The notes: generated from the letters alone by a model not told the origin. Shown: positions 1 through 12,664, counted from the first letter of the stretch. The stretch is 64,000 nucleotides of DNA from Saururus chinensis (GCA_035235625.1 CP141143.1:46485178-46549177); one strand, 5' to 3'. A program made the numbers and translations.

Positions 1-927
1 AATTTGAGTTGATTGAACAACATATGCCAATTGTGGCCACATGAGATTATTAAACTAAACATACAAGCAAACTACATAATCCATTACTTTTACCCTAAAT
101 GTTTTTATTATATCACCCCGGAAGAACATAATTCATCAATACAATCAAAGTACAACCATACATTACAAACCCAAGTCATACAATCAAACCACCCATTTGA
201 TGGGAAATTGTAGCAAAAAGCCAAACAATAAACATTCATAAAGATTGCGAACACAACAACCTGATATCAAACCTAATTACGATCGTAATCAACATATAAA
301 CATATGTACATTCAAGGCGTTCTTTCATGAAAGCTATGTGCAAACAAGGGCAAAAGATACATCTACTGTCTTATATTTTCACAACAGAATAGCATCATAT
401 GATCATATTTAAATTTAACACAGGTAAATGGATGAGAAAACTGAAGCTGACATGTACGTCAATAGCTGAATAAACAAACATAACATTGAAACAAAATTTT
501 CGAATTGGAGCTTTCTAAATTCGGACAGAATATGAGGCAGAATTATAAACTGTGATAGCATAGGTCCTACTCAATAATCATGATCGCATGAGATGATTGA
601 TCAAAGAAAATAGAGATTGAAGCCCTTTCCTCGCAAATATTTATCCACACAAACTACATAACCATATATCATCATATGTCATGGAACTAACATTACCTAT
701 CCAAGTGACCAGACACCATATCTGCCCCTCGATGTCAGTGAAAATCAAACCAAACACAAAGCGCTATGCTTTTTAACTAAACATTGCACAATCATGAACT
801 ACATATTACATATACTCAATATCAAGAAATATCTCCGTAACATATATGCGGACTCTAAAAATGCAAGATTTCAAGAAATACAAACCTCAAAACCACCATG
901 GGTCTTCACTTTGTCGTCAATTTCCGG
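1..927. other. AT-rich left margin, no gene seen
   Basis: I see no convincing reading frame or repeat. If the minus-strand exon at 928-1122 is real, this stretch would be its first intron running off the window. That is inference from position only. Confidence 0.3.
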
Positions 928-1122
928 TCACCCTGCCACGACAGATGAACTGGCTTCGATCGTGCCGGAGCACAACCTAAGCGGCCGAGGTAACTTCTTC
1001 AACTGGACAGAGAGAATGTGGAAACGAGGAGGAGCTGAGGACAGAAAAGATCTAAGAGAAGATGATGGAGGAGATGGGGGAGGAGGAGAGGAGGTTGTCC
1101 GCTCCTCTACGGGAGCCGCCAT
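928..1122 (-). CDS. Putative first exon, unidentified protein
   Basis: A 64-codon minus-strand frame starts MAAPVEERTTSS, followed by a run of Pro and Ser. That N-terminus, Met-Ala-Ala with a Ser/Pro-rich and later Arg/Lys-containing stretch, looks like the start of a plant organelle-targeted or nuclear protein. The local base composition is far more GC-rich than its surroundings, as expected for a 5' exon. A splice donor is possible at about 930-931 (CAGG|GTGACC on the minus strand), just before the frame closes, so the protein would continue to the left beyond the window. I do not recognise the family. The overlapping plus-strand frame (794-1144) is judged a shadow. No downstream exon can be confirmed. 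Confidence 0.35.
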   Translation of the reverse strand: MAAPVEERTTSSPPPPSPPSSSLRSFLSSAPPRFHILSVQLKKLPRPLRLCSGTIEASSSVVAG

Positions 1123-1156
1123 CGTGTCTTTTCGTCTCCCATGAGGGCTTCATGTC

Positions 1157-1165
1157 TTTTTATAT
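1157..1165 (-). promoter_or_regulatory. TATA-like box upstream of the 928-1122 exon
   Basis: TATAAAAA reads on the minus strand 35 bases before the ATG at 1122. That spacing leaves almost no 5' UTR, so either transcription starts very close to the ATG or the box is fortuitous. Confidence 0.3.
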
Positions 1166-1739
1166 TGCCTAAGAGTATTATCGGTAATTCAAGTGCACGT
1201 GTGGGAAAGTCAAACATGCGTAAGTCTAATTGTGCAAAATCAATTTACCTAGCGTAAATTTGTATTTCGGCTGATTGTGAGGTCTAATTCTAAAATGTTT
1301 TCATCAAAATTGTCCATCCATCATAATAGAGCTAAAAATGTTCGTCCTTTCTAACCTGATGGTTTCTTCCGGGACATGTTGCCTCCCTCCTCTCCTCGTC
1401 CCTCATCTCCGCATCCCTCGTCTCCTTGTCCCGCATCTCCTCCTCCATCCCTCCGCTTGCGTGCTCTCCCCTCAAAGTGGAGAGGCTTGTTGAGTGCATG
1501 GAGGATGCTTGAAGAAGGAGACTAACATGGTTTAGTAGGTTGGCAAAGGGTGAATGTCTAAGAACCTCCAGACTGGTGTCCTATCTCTTAAAGGCAATAC
1601 ATAGGTCATTGTGCAATAAAGGGTGGCCAGAACATAATAATGGTGAGGTAGGATAAGGAGGATCAATTATGTATTTTACTTGTGGATGCACAAATTGAAA
1701 CCTAGTGTGAAGAAGATAAAAAAGAGTCAACACATTTTT
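1166..1739. other. Intergenic, pyrimidine-rich patch
   Basis: No gene is seen. About 1375-1465 is an imperfect C/T-rich simple repeat in which TCCCTCATCTCC-like words recur about five times. Confidence 0.5.
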
Positions 1740-1744
1740 TGGTG

Positions 1745-2175
1745 TGATATCAAAGTAAGTAAGGCCAACATATATGGTGGAAAAAGGGTCGACGATAGTG
1801 TTAACTGATAGTATACATCTGATAACTGATAGGGCTCGAAAGAGGTAAATGTTGGAGACATCATGTATTTCTTTCCACTTAGATCACTTATATGGTGGGT
1901 GTGAAGAATTCAACATACATTATGGAAAAAGGGACGGCGAAAGCATTAACTGATATGGCGCAACTGATAACTGGTAGTACCAAAAAGAGGTAACTCTCGG
2001 TATATGGTGGGTGTTAAGCATGTTCAAATGAAATAAAAGAAGCAAAAGAGTGGGTTTACTATCAAAGTGAAGAAAGTCAACATTCATGGTGTAAAAAGGG
2101 AAGGCGAAAACGTTAACTAATAACACAAAACTGATAATTGGTAGTGCCAAAAAGAGGGTCCATCTCGGGTACATT
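1745..2175. repeat. Three diverged tandem repeats, period about 155 bp
   Basis: Copies start near 1746, 1904 and 2060. Each contains, in order: a CAACAT(A/T)CAT-type word, GGAAAAAGGG or a variant, a GTTAACTGAT-type word, an AACTGATAA(C/T)TG word and a CC(A/G)AAAAGAGG word. They lie just upstream of the Mutator-like transposase remnant and may be its subterminal DNA, which is inference. Confidence 0.6.
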
Positions 2176-2413
2176 TAGTATTTTCCTCTTGAATGGACTA
2201 ATAGGAGTGTGAAGCATGTTCAAATGAGATGGATACAGATAAGCAACTTGTGTTATGTGTGTGGGGTGCAAAGTGGGATGCCAGTGGACACAAGCATGAT
2301 AACTGCAATGCAAAGTCTTATTTTATATTTGTTTGAAGCTCGTTGTCATATGATCAATAGTGACCAGAGTACATAATGTAAAAGGATATTGTAGCAAGGA
2401 CTACTAGGTTATA

Positions 2414-5160
2414 ATGAGTTTTACATATCCTTTGGCGATCCCCATGGACCTACCTCCAATGGAAATACAAGATACTAAGACTCTCCATTGTTTTCTACCT
2501 TATGCTAAGATAAGGGAAAATGGTCTCCCATTGATCATAACAACAGTGAGAAAAGAAAATGACTTGCAGGAATGTAAGACAAAATTTGATGTCAAAAAGA
2601 GGATTAACATGTTGAATATGTCGAATACTGATGCGGAAGTCCTTAGTAGTCATGGGGAAGAGGTTAACCTAAAGGTAGAAGTGAAGGATGTAGAAGGAAA
2701 TGAGGGCATAAAAAGTAGTCAACCATTAATATGGATGGGGGTGGATGGGGACACATCGTACAAGACCACAGTGGATTTGAGTGATGACGCGTACTAAATA
2801 GCATATTGTGTGAGGCCATGGAAATGGAGGCAAAGAAGCTCCTCCTACTTACTTATATTTGCAATTCGATTCCAATGAAGAACTAGTAGAGGTCCCTATT
2901 GCAAAAGTTCAAGTTGATGATGTCAATAGATCAAAATTTGAAGATCTTGTGCCCAACACAATGGAGGACAATGTTGCATTCGTTAATGATGGGTGGCAAG
3001 ATCATCAAGAGGAAGACATGTCTTGGGATAAATTTGAATAACAAATTTTTGATGAAGATGTCATGTAGGAGGAGATATTGACATCGAGGATGCAAATGGA
3101 ATAAATGTGACTGTTGGAAGTAGGGATGCTAGAAGTGGATCCCCTCCGACATTAACTCATGTGGTAAAGCTAGAAATAGCAGAAAGAAAGTGGTTAGAAA
3201 TATGACTTATTTGTGTACAATCTGTGTAATGGCAAACTTAACCATAGTTAGTAACTAGTAGTGGTGGAAGATGAAGGTCCAAAAGGAGCAAATGCCACCA
3301 TTTCACATATAATTCCCCTAGATGATAGTGGGAAGAGGAAAGCATCATCATCAATTAGCCATTTTAGAAAAGCTTCAGCACCAAAACATAATTCAAGGTA
3401 AGATCATATCATTAATTGTCAATGAACTAATTACACCTAACTTATCATTGTTGGGCTCATTCTAATTTGTATATAAATATATTCCTTGAGTAGCTTAGAT
3501 GTTGATGTATGTGTGAATGATGAGCACAACATGGATGAGGAGGATGATTAACTTGAATTTGTAAAAGATCCGAAGGTAGTTCTACTTGGCAAGAGTTTAG
3601 GGATAAGGAATCTCTAAAGCTACATGTACTATGTGTCGGGCTGTCCATGGAGGTAACATATAGCTATAACCTATGGTTGTAGTATATTCAAAGTGAAGGC
3701 TATGAACAATATCCATACATGTGGGAAACAAATCTTTGGAGGGAATCACAAACAAGCAAAAGCAGGTATTATTGCTGACTCAGTCGCAAAACACCTTAGG
3801 CAACATGTTACTTAAATTCCAAATTATATTCAAGTTGATGTTAGATTTAGGATATGGAGTGAAGATGAAGTATTCGAAGGCATATAGGGCAAATGTTGTA
3901 GCTTTTAACAAGTTAAGAGGAACATATGAGTCATCGTATCGCGAGTTGGCTGCCTATTTATATGAGTTGAAGGTAAATCCAAGATAGCCATAACCATAAT
4001 ACTCAATTTCTTATGCTATTGGAGAAGGAGAGAATAATGATTCATAGGGCTTAGTCCTTGCGCATTTGGAAACTTAACTTTGTTATTTGGAGGGTCTTGT
4101 GATAATTTCTGATTGGCACAGAGCAATCACATTTCAAGTGGCTAAATATTTTCCATATGTTGCACATGGATATTGTGCATTTCACATATCTCAAAACATG
4201 TTTGCACATTTCAAAGGCAGTTGTTTAAATAATAACTTCTTGAATGTGGCAAAACCAATTAGGGTGGAGACATATATGGAAGAAATGTCTATCATTGAGA
4301 AGAAAAACCCAAAGGCTCATTAATGGTTAATAGAAATTGATAAGGTAAAGTACGTTAGTGCATACTTTCCATCTCTTAGGTACTACATTGTCACTTTTAA
4401 CCAATGTAAGGTCTTCAATAGAATGATTAGTGAGCAGTGATGCTTCCCCATTATTATAATCATTGAGGCTATCCTTTTGAAGGCTCAAGAGATGTGGTAC
4501 AAGCATGGATTGGAAGCAAAGAATTAGAATGGCTACTTGACAAGATTTACTGAAAGAAAGATTCCAAAGTGTAACAAAGCAGCAAGAGGTAAGATGTGTT
4601 ATCCCATAGTGGCCATGAGATCTTGACTATGTCCGAAAGAGTTAATGATCAGGTTGACCTTCTATCAAAGACTTGTATTTGTGGAAAGTTTTAGCAGATG
4701 GAGTTACCTTGTGAATATGCATTGCTGGCATGTGGCCTCTGAAAATTGAATTATGTTGACTATTGCTCACCATTCTACAAAACGGAAACATATAGGCAAA
4801 TCTATAACAAGGGAGTATATCCGGTCCTTGAATATATAAGATGGAAACTCTTGAAGATGTGAAGAAACTTAAGTTGAGGCCTCCTAAGGAGAAGGCAAGA
4901 CCGGGAAGGTTAAAAAAGAAGCAGACACTTTCTCAAGGTGAAGAAAAAAGGACAGTACAATATTGTAAGTGCAAACAACATTTTCACTATCGCAATACTT
5001 GTACCGTAGTTATGGGAGAAGACCCAGTTGAATGCGTTGATCCTCCTCCATCCACAGCTCAACCCCCTCCTCTTCCTGGCCCACCTGCATCACCACCTCC
5101 TCCTCACCCACATCTTTCAACTTCTACAAGGCCCACAGCTAGTCAACAAGTAGGGAGTTA
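2414..5160 (+). pseudogene. Mutator-like (MULE/MuDR) transposase, broken
   Basis: Pieces of one transposase lie in order on the plus strand in different frames. Residues at 2414-2797 look like the variable N-terminal region. About 3570-3830 carries the MuDR N-terminal DNA-binding region, with the words FKVKAMNN, HTCGK and IFGGNHKQA. About 3850-3985 carries YGVKMKYSKAYRA followed by RGTYESSYREL, typical of plant MULEs. About 4087-4320 is the MULE transposase core, with ISDWH, FPYVAHGYCAFHI and a following Asn/Phe stretch. About 4680-4740 has a SWIM-like Cys stretch (PCEYALLACG). About 4841-5040 is the C-terminus, with PGRLKKK and a CCHC-like CKCKQHFHYRNTC. Stops and frameshifts separate all of these, so it cannot make a working enzyme. 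The family assignment is firm. The element's terminal inverted repeats were not located. Confidence 0.88.
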
Positions 5161-6246
5161 AAGAAATTAGGAGGAAGCATAAGACACGTCCAAATGTAGC
5201 AAAGCTCATCCCTCTAACTACAAAGGGGAAGAAAAAGAAAAAAATGAGAGACATGGCCAATATCAATGCATCTACAAATCAATCCCACATGTGCAAGTGA
5301 ACATTAGAATATCACAACTTTTAGTTGGGAATTGGCCGTTGGTGGCAAACATTTATCTTATGGACAACTCCCAACTAAGAGGGATTCAAGATGTTATATT
5401 TTTTTGGATACAATGTGGGTTGATATTTTGTGTGTGTATTTTTTGTTATATATAAATTATGTATAGGTCATTTTTGCTTGTACATGACAAGACCACATAT
5501 AAAGTCATACTAGTGTAATACTCTAGGCCATTCTTTTGTAATAGGAATGATTGTAAAATGATCATGATATTTATAGCAAATTGTTCCTTTGATCCTTTTG
5601 TATTTAATGTTAAGTATTACATATTCTTTATCATGAATGATAACATCTTTATAATATCCGTAATGCATATAGTCCAACTTATTCTAATGAATTTTCTCTC
5701 TTACTTATTGTATTGCTTATGGTGGAAGGGAAAATCTGAGGAGTATTTTTCTAAGATGGAATTTTTCTTTGATGAAACAAGACACAGTTTTGAACACAAA
5801 ACATGTCCAAATCAACCAAAAATTTTTGGTGCACAAACTTTCTTTCTCTCTTTTTTTTTTGTTTTTTTGTTTTTTTTTGTTTTTGCTTAATATGGTTTGG
5901 ATATTATCCCCAAATTCCATTACTAGAGAGGAAGAGTCTAATAGTGCAAAGTTGATTGATTATGCAATGTAGGAGAACACACTTGTGATACTCACTGCCT
6001 AGGAAGATCTTTTGTTTCCTTCTCTTCAAAACATAAAAATAGTGGTGTTATGAAGAATCTGCAAAACCAAAAAGCACAAGATTTTTCAAAACTAGAGGAA
6101 CTCAATGAGCTTATCATGGGGATTTTTAAATGAATCCAGGTTTCATTTGCATTGTGAGATCTTGTCCTTAAATGAATCCAAGTTTCATTTGTTCGTAGAC
6201 ATGGTATTCTTTCACTAATATTATTATTTTTTGTCCCTTGCTCCAG
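5161..6246. other. AT-rich DNA after the MULE, poly-T tract
   Basis: No gene is supported. A T-rich tract with short interruptions lies at about 5848-5885. The phrase AATGAATCCA(G/A)GTTTCATTTG occurs twice (about 6130 and 6173), a short direct repeat. Confidence 0.45.
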
Positions 6247-6468
6247 TGATTGAGGAGTTCTCTAGTGATGCAACAAGATTTTCTCTACCTGATGTTGGGG
6301 GTGGCAAGGATGATGCAAACTTTGTGTTTGAAACAACTAATGCATCCATAATGCATCTAACAAAAAGAAGTTGCATGGATGGAGGCGGGCGTCATACAGC
6401 AACTGGTGAAGTACTGATCAAAGATGGTAACCATTCTTTATGTACATCAGCAAAGTCATTGTTTCAGG
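6247..6468 (+). pseudogene. Exon-like fragment, unrecognised gene
   Basis: An open stretch begins after a good acceptor (CTTGCTCCAG) and ends at a CAG|GTGAAG donor. It reads VIEEFSSDATRFSLPDVGGG, then KDDANFVFETT and HLTKRSCMDGGG. I do not recognise the family. Splice-like borders and balanced composition suggest an exon of a host gene. With the next piece (6660-6792) it may be a short captured fragment or a decayed gene. Confidence 0.35.
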
Positions 6469-6659
6469 TGAAGTAGGAGTTTTCAATTTAGGAAATCGTT
6501 TTCCCTAATTCCATATAGTCTATATTTTTAGATATGGTAAGTCGATTTCTTATCATACTTGGATTTGCAGTTTATAGTTAGTTTGCTCGACTAAGGAAAG
6601 CTATTCAATTTAGGAAAGTTGGTTCAGGTATTACATGTGACCTTGGTATTCCCTTCCAG

Positions 6660-6792
6660 TGAGGCAGTAGACAAAATCGGTGGTAAAATAGTTATGACTT
6701 GTGGGCCATCAAGAATTACAGTTTTACTTAACACTGATCAGATGGCGTATGCAGCAAGCGGCGCCGCCGCCTTGAGTGAGCATGCATGTTAG
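6660..6792 (+). pseudogene. Second exon-like fragment ending in a stop
   Basis: After an acceptor (CCCTTCCAG) there are 43 open codons: EAVDKIGGKIVMTCGPSRIT, then VLLNTDQMAYAASGAAA, then TAG. The GC-rich end encoding Ser-Gly-Ala-Ala-Ala differs from the flanks. It is likely from the same unidentified gene as 6247-6468. Confidence 0.35.
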
Positions 6793-7489
6793 GAAAGTTT
6801 CTTCTTACCCGTTCTCGCTAGTATTGGTGATTACTTGATGGATCTGAAATTTAATAAAGTTTATGTTCCAGAAAACCTTATCAATTTCTAAGTATGAATG
6901 TGTCTCCTCTGTTTTTAAATTTTGTCATCAGAAACGTCCTTCTGCTTGGTTACAAATTGTGGGTTTTATTATCATGTATTAAATCAGTTCCATTATTGTG
7001 TCTTTGCTAAAAGATAAAATTGAATTTTTGACACCAATTCTTTTGATTCGATGATGGATTAAAGGGTTTGAAGTGATTGATTAATGGGTTGAGAAACTTG
7101 GAGAAATAGACCAAGGAGGACTCTACTCGTGAAGATGACATATAACATGAAATATATTTCTATAACAAAAAATAGTATCAGGTTCCCTTTTATTAGTAAC
7201 ACAATACAACTATTTGAAAAGTATAAAAAAGTGTAAAAAAAAAAAACTATTTGTAACGCTTTTTGAACAGCATAAAAAATAGTACTACTATTATTAATAT
7301 TTACCGACATAGTGGTTGGAGGTAGTAAGAGGGAAGATCCATCGGCTGAGATGCATTCCAACTCATGGGCCACTAGGTGCTTCTCAACGTTCTCTCTCTC
7401 TAGATATATAAGAAGTAAATATTAATTAATTACAGATGCTTCCCATCATCACCACATTTGGGAAGTGGACCAATGCTTTTATAATAGTA
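6793..7489. other. AT-rich spacer
   Basis: No gene or clear repeat is seen. The minus-strand frame at 7059-7373 is AT-driven and has no recognisable content. Confidence 0.4.
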
Positions 7490-7812
7490 GTACTATTAGA
7501 TTATTATTTTTATTTTTTCTACTAGCAATGCTTTTAAAAATGTCTCTAATAATCGTTTAGATTATTTTATTTTTAATTTTTTATTTATTAACAACACTTT
7601 TGAAAATGTCGCTAATAACATTTTTTATATTTATTATTTTATTTGCGAAGCTTTTAAAAGTGTCACAAATAATATGTATCGATGCACAAATAAGTGTCCC
7701 CAATATTTTTTTTAAAATTTTTTTATATTAGCGATGCTTTATAATAGAAGTACTAATAGCATTGCATGTGAATAAGCGTCGCTAATAATTTACTACTAGC
7801 AATGCATTATTA
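7490..7812. repeat. Decayed TAGCGACG-type palindromic repeat
   Basis: Degenerate copies of the module (A/G)GC(A/G)A(C/T)GCTTTT...AA(G/A)TGTC(G/A)CTAATAA recur about every 80-90 bp. This is the same word family as in the CACTA element at 20629-25092, so it is probably a fragment of a related element. No CACTA-type terminus was found here. Confidence 0.5.
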
Positions 7813-8150
7813 AGTATCGGAATAAGTTGAATGGACTGAAGGTGGCCACCTATCCATTAATGTTGAATGTGAGGCCTGATTGCCTCATAGATAGCAGGCT
7901 AGAAATAAGTTATGGCACACTTGTGTCAATTGTAGATGCATACTCTTCTTAAAATAGGTGGTCATGATTAAAGCTCATAGGTCCCCTATGATGACTCGGT
8001 TTAGTTCTAAAAATTTGGCAATAGAGCCCCTATAATCCAACTTGTAAATTTGCAAGCAGATAAATATGAAATTTAGGGTCTAAATTAAAATAAAAATTTA
8101 AAAATAATTTTAATTAGCATACTAGTGATGGTCTTTGGGTGGGTTGCAAT

Positions 8151-11100
8151 TGTCATGCCCCTCATATACGGAGTCGCGCACCTTTAATCCTTTGTGTAAA
8201 AGAAATAAGGTAAAATAAAAGAAGATAATAATTTGAAATAAATCACTTAACATCCTCAACCTAAACATAGCTCGAATAAGAAAATCTTAGACAAGTCTAA
8301 AAGCATTAGATACACACGAGTCTGAAACATAATTGTCCACACAAAGTGTTCTATGATCATTATAGTATAAATCATAAGAAAAAATAACATCCGGAAGCAT
8401 CCATGCCTAATCACACGTATATTTCAATCGTCCCTTATATAAGGAACCCTGATTAACTGCATGTCACAACATGCAGCCTCAAAACAAAAACACAAAAAGA
8501 GGGGTGAGTAAAACTCAATAAGGCTTGAAATACGATAACATTAATTAGAATATAACTATGGCACATCAACATGGTAATTTAGATCCACATTGCACCTAAT
8601 ATTCTCATTTCTGATTAATTCTCTTACCATACCCCTATTTACCCATAGGTAATTATCCTGTATACAAGTATCTCATACATACTAATAATGACATGAATAA
8701 TCATAATATGACATAATATCATCCTGCATAATAAGTTATTCTCACTCAATCACGTCATGCATAAGCATCATATATAACCTACATGAATAGTATCTATAAT
8801 ACACATTTAGATCATGCATCATAATCCATTCTCCTTCATATACATTCAACCTGCATAACACATGTTTTCAGCACGTAATAACATAATGCATATTTGTATC
8901 ATTCACCCATAGATCATTCACAATGCACGATAAGAGTCTCAATCACACGATACTAAATCATGCATAATAAATCATATTCACATGTGTCACATAATCTTAA
9001 TTATCCTTACACAACCTATGTAACCTAGGCATAATATTATCCCATACACATGCATTATCAATATATGGTGAATGTCTCTATCATACAGAGAAAAACAATC
9101 ATGCCACATAGGTTGGACATAGTCCGATTTCAACGGACGAAACCTAAAGTGTTCGGGGTAATCACCCACAAAGTCTGCTCACCCAGGATTATCATGACCA
9201 AAGATGTCTGAATCTCACACAGAGAACCTAGAGCATGGGTTTGTTCACCCTAGACATCTCCTGCGGCGGGAAAAGTCTGAATTCCCACATAGGGAACCTA
9301 GAACACGTGGTAGCCAGTGCACGAATGCATACCACTCAGGATTCTCGGGGTCCATATGACTATCTCAAGAATCACAACCGCATGAGAAGTACACAACTCG
9401 TCACCATTTAACCTCAAATCAAAATCAAATCAAATCGACTCAACCCTGGGAGTATCCTTGTTCTACACAGGAACTCAAATCAAAATCATGTACTTTCTGA
9501 CCAACCAATTTTCGATAAGCCAACAATCAATTAACCCGGCACGCAACCTTACATCATTGCATTCAATTGATCAACTTCGGCTAATCTCGATAAAGTCTCA
9601 TTTGGAAATCCATTTCATGACACATGCAGCATAGTATATACGTGGATAAGGCATACATGAATCCTAATTCATGATAAATGCTCTCATAAGCCCCTTGTGC
9701 ATTATTTATAATCATAATACTAAGCATCATCATAACCATCCCCTCCAAGTATGTGTACATGGTAGAAACATTTAATTCTAAGCATATTAACATACATTGT
9801 AAATAACTCATCTTCATACCACACATGCTCTTTAACATCTAATCATGTTCCTAATTGAAATCATTAGTAAAAACCATCAAAAACTATTAATCAAGTCAAG
9901 TGTAACCTCATGCTAAACCTATGCAAGCATATTTACACCACACTTGAATCTATACATGACACCATCATTCATTAATAATTTAATCACATTATATGAAGAC
10001 ATACTAGTTCGTTCTCAAGCTATAATCTTCTGGAATCATGCTTAAAACATAAATAATCATTCAATCATAAATTCAAGATAAGCAACCTTAACAAGTGTAG
10101 CCCACAACATGCAATTTCACTTAAATACTCTTCATAATTTTTAACATCAATAACATATCCTTCTTGTAGCTCATTCTAGCTTAAATTACTCAGCATGAAC
10201 ATAAGTAATGGTATTTAAAAATAAAAACTCGACAATGGACAAAATAGCAAAAACCCCCAATATTGTTGTGTTGGCGTTCAAATGCCCTGCAGGGCCGTTC
10301 AAACGGTTGGCCGTTTGATCGGCCTGCATGGCCGTTCAATTGCCATAACAGTAGTTCCTAGTTCATCTTTCCCACTTCGAAATCAAAATTGAAACTCCAC
10401 ATACACTTAATAATTCATCAAATTTCATCTCCAAACTTTATGATAATCAAATTCATGCTTATAGAATATCAAATTTAGCCATTACTAAACAAAAACCCCA
10501 AGAAATATCATCAAAGATTACTCCTTTCTAAAATCACCATTAAAGCTCATAACCATTGAACCCATTTCAAAACTCTATCAAAAACTTAAATCCGAAAACA
10601 CAGTAATGTTTAAGACCAAAACACTTACCTTCTAGCAACTTCTTTATTCGAAATGGCTCCTCAAACACCTTAAAAAACTACCCAACATATGATTTTTAGT
10701 AATACCTTCATAAATCCGATTTAACACACCTAAATCTCTTAAAAAACCTTAAATCTAGGGTTCAAGGAGCTTAAAAATAAAATTCTCATCATTAGGTCTT
10801 AAAATAGAAACCCAAATCAGTAGTTTTTTATTAGAAATCGAGATGAATCCAAAGCAAAGGAATGGATTTGAAAGATTTAATAAAAACTCTGAGTGATTAA
10901 TGAAATATTAAGCAAATCCATAACTTAATCTCCTTTTTCTTTTAGGAAAGTAGGGATTAGGCTCCTAAGCTCCAGGTCTCAGCCATTTCCTAATTGGGAA
11001 AGTGGTTGGGTTATTCATTTCATAGTAAAGGGTAAGGTAGACCTAATTAATTAGTTGGGTACTAATAGGTTTTTACACTAAAAATAAGAAATCTTTCTTA

Positions 11101-11396
11101 TTTAAACCCAAATTGAAATCTAAAAATTTTAAAATAATTATTTTTTGTCTTAGGTTGATGTTATGGTCATTTGGGACTAATAACCCAAATTTTGTACGTG
11201 GGACCCACGATGGGTCCCACCCACTAACTTTTCGGAAAACAATAATGAAAAATTCTAAATAACTTAAATACCTGAAATATGAATGAGATTTTGGTTAAAA
11301 CCTTTGTTAACCAATTTCATTTCGAAAATAGTCAAAACTGATCAAAATTGACATTAAATAAAATAAAAAAACCGGTTCAAGTTTAAGGATCTTACA
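8151..11396 (-). mobile_element. Solo LTR, 3.2 kb, Ty3/gypsy-like
   Basis: The segment begins TGTCATGCCCC and ends GGATCTTACA, so it has TG...CA ends. It is flanked by GCAAT (8146-8150) and GTAAT (11397-11401), a 5-bp target duplication with one transition. There is no internal coding region and no second LTR copy, so it is a solo LTR. Long LTRs with these ends are typical of the Del/Tekay group of plant gypsy elements, which is inference. The minus orientation is suggested by a GC-rich motif shared with the LTR family at 18000-19456 in reverse complement. A 12-bp palindrome, CCTTATATAAGG, lies near 8436-8447. Confidence 0.7.
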
Positions 11397-11424
11397 GTAA
11401 TGGGGCCATGGTGGGTTGTGATGG

Positions 11425-11443
11425 CCCCCCCCCCCCCCCCCCC
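11425..11443. repeat. Homopolymer C19 and C/A-rich patch
   Basis: Nineteen consecutive C are followed by an ACACAC/CCC-rich stretch to about 11600. The proline-rich frames here are compositional. Confidence 0.9.
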
Positions 11444-11917
11444 AAACACACACACCGTACCCATCACAACACAAACCTTCATCTTAACATCCCCCTCCAT
11501 CGCAACATCCCCCCTTGCACCATCACAACACCCCCACAACCTACCCCATCATAAGCACCCCCCACCTTCCCATCGAAACCCCCCACCCCTTCTTCAAACC
11601 TATCAAAGCACATAATTCGGGCAAAGCCAAAATAGAAGAATGGTGAAATGAAAACCTAATAGAATGAAGGGTTCTAAAAAGGGAGCTTACTTACTTGCCA
11701 GATGCCATAAAGATGAGAGACAAGCCGGGACAGAGAGGAACAGTGGGATGGAGATAATAGTAGAGCAGGGAGAAAAGCGCAGCAAGAGGAGAGAAAAGCA
11801 AACCAAAGCAAAGGAGAGGAGAACCCAGCAAAGAGGCAGAGGTGTGCCGACCATTTTTAAAAGGCAACGGTTCAAAGTACTGCAAGGATGTGACTGTTTG
11901 AAGTGGTAGGCAACAAG

Positions 11918-12055
11918 GAGAGAATGTTGTTTTGAATTACATAAGGATATAATCATCATTTTCTTAAAACCTACAACGTGCAACACGAGAGAATGTTGTT
12001 TTGAAGTACATAAGGCTATTATCGTCATTTTCTTAAAACCTACGATGTGTTAACA
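11918..12055. repeat. Tandem duplication, 69-bp unit x2
   Basis: GAGAGAATGTTGTTTTGAA opens units at 11918 and 11987. They differ at a handful of bases and both run through TTCTTAAAACCTAC. Confidence 0.8.
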
Positions 12056-12224
12056 CATTTAATACGGCCCATTATGAAGTGTTTTACAAAATCTATCCCT
12101 TTTCTTATTTTCTCCTACAAAATTACCCATACTCATTTTGGATAACTTTCCGCTGGATACTTAAAAAAATTGCCCTTCTTTATGAAATGTAGAGAGTGAA
12201 ATCACACGCAGCACGCAAGTGGGA

Positions 12225-12480
12225 CATGCAAAGAAGTGTTGAAAGAATAGACGCATCGAGCCATTGAAAAGATTAAGAAGACTCATCGCCAATCAGAAAC
12301 GTGCCTTAGTCACTTCACATGAGAGGGAAATCTCGTCCCAGTCCACACTCTAGGAAATTAGATGTAGACCTTCATATGGTCCCAGTCCACACTCTTTAAG
12401 AATTTATATAAGAATTTAGCTGTAGATCATTATCTCGTCCCAGTCCACACTCTAAAAATTTAGGTGTAGACCTTCATTTT
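12225..12480. repeat. Upstream copy of protease-promoter segment B
   Basis: This matches 14325-14535. Shared phrases include AATCAGAAACG(T/A)GCCTTAGTCAC and TCTCGTCCCAGTCCACA. The latter is itself repeated three times here with intervening AATTTAG(A/C)TGTAGACC. It is a diverged duplication of DNA that sits 5' of the aspartic protease. Confidence 0.7.
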
Positions 12481-12536
12481 CTATGGAACTTAAGAAACCC
12501 AATATGGATTCGGATCAGTTGGGTGCAGTCTCTCAT

Positions 12537-12664
12537 TCATTGTGGTGGGAGTGCCCAATCAATGTTAGACACATGAGAAAAATGTGTCTATAAATGTCAA
12601 GAGTCAGATACATTTTTCCAAATGTCTTGCATTGATTGGGCACCTCCACCTCTCCCACCAATGA
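12537..12664. mobile_element. Foldback MITE-like hairpin, ~128 bp
   Basis: The left arm (TCATTGTGGTGGGAGTGCCC and on through AATCAATG and GACACATG) is the reverse complement, with small gaps, of the right arm ending GGGCAC...CTCCCACCAATGA. Arms are about 53 bp with almost no loop. This is the form of a small foldback MITE. The superfamily is unknown. Confidence 0.65.

Noticed and set aside
11687-12028. 113-codon minus-strand frame with a hydrophobic stretch and a possible GT donor
   Set aside because: It spans the 69-bp tandem duplication, no following exon is seen (the LTR begins 290 bp away) and no family is recognised.
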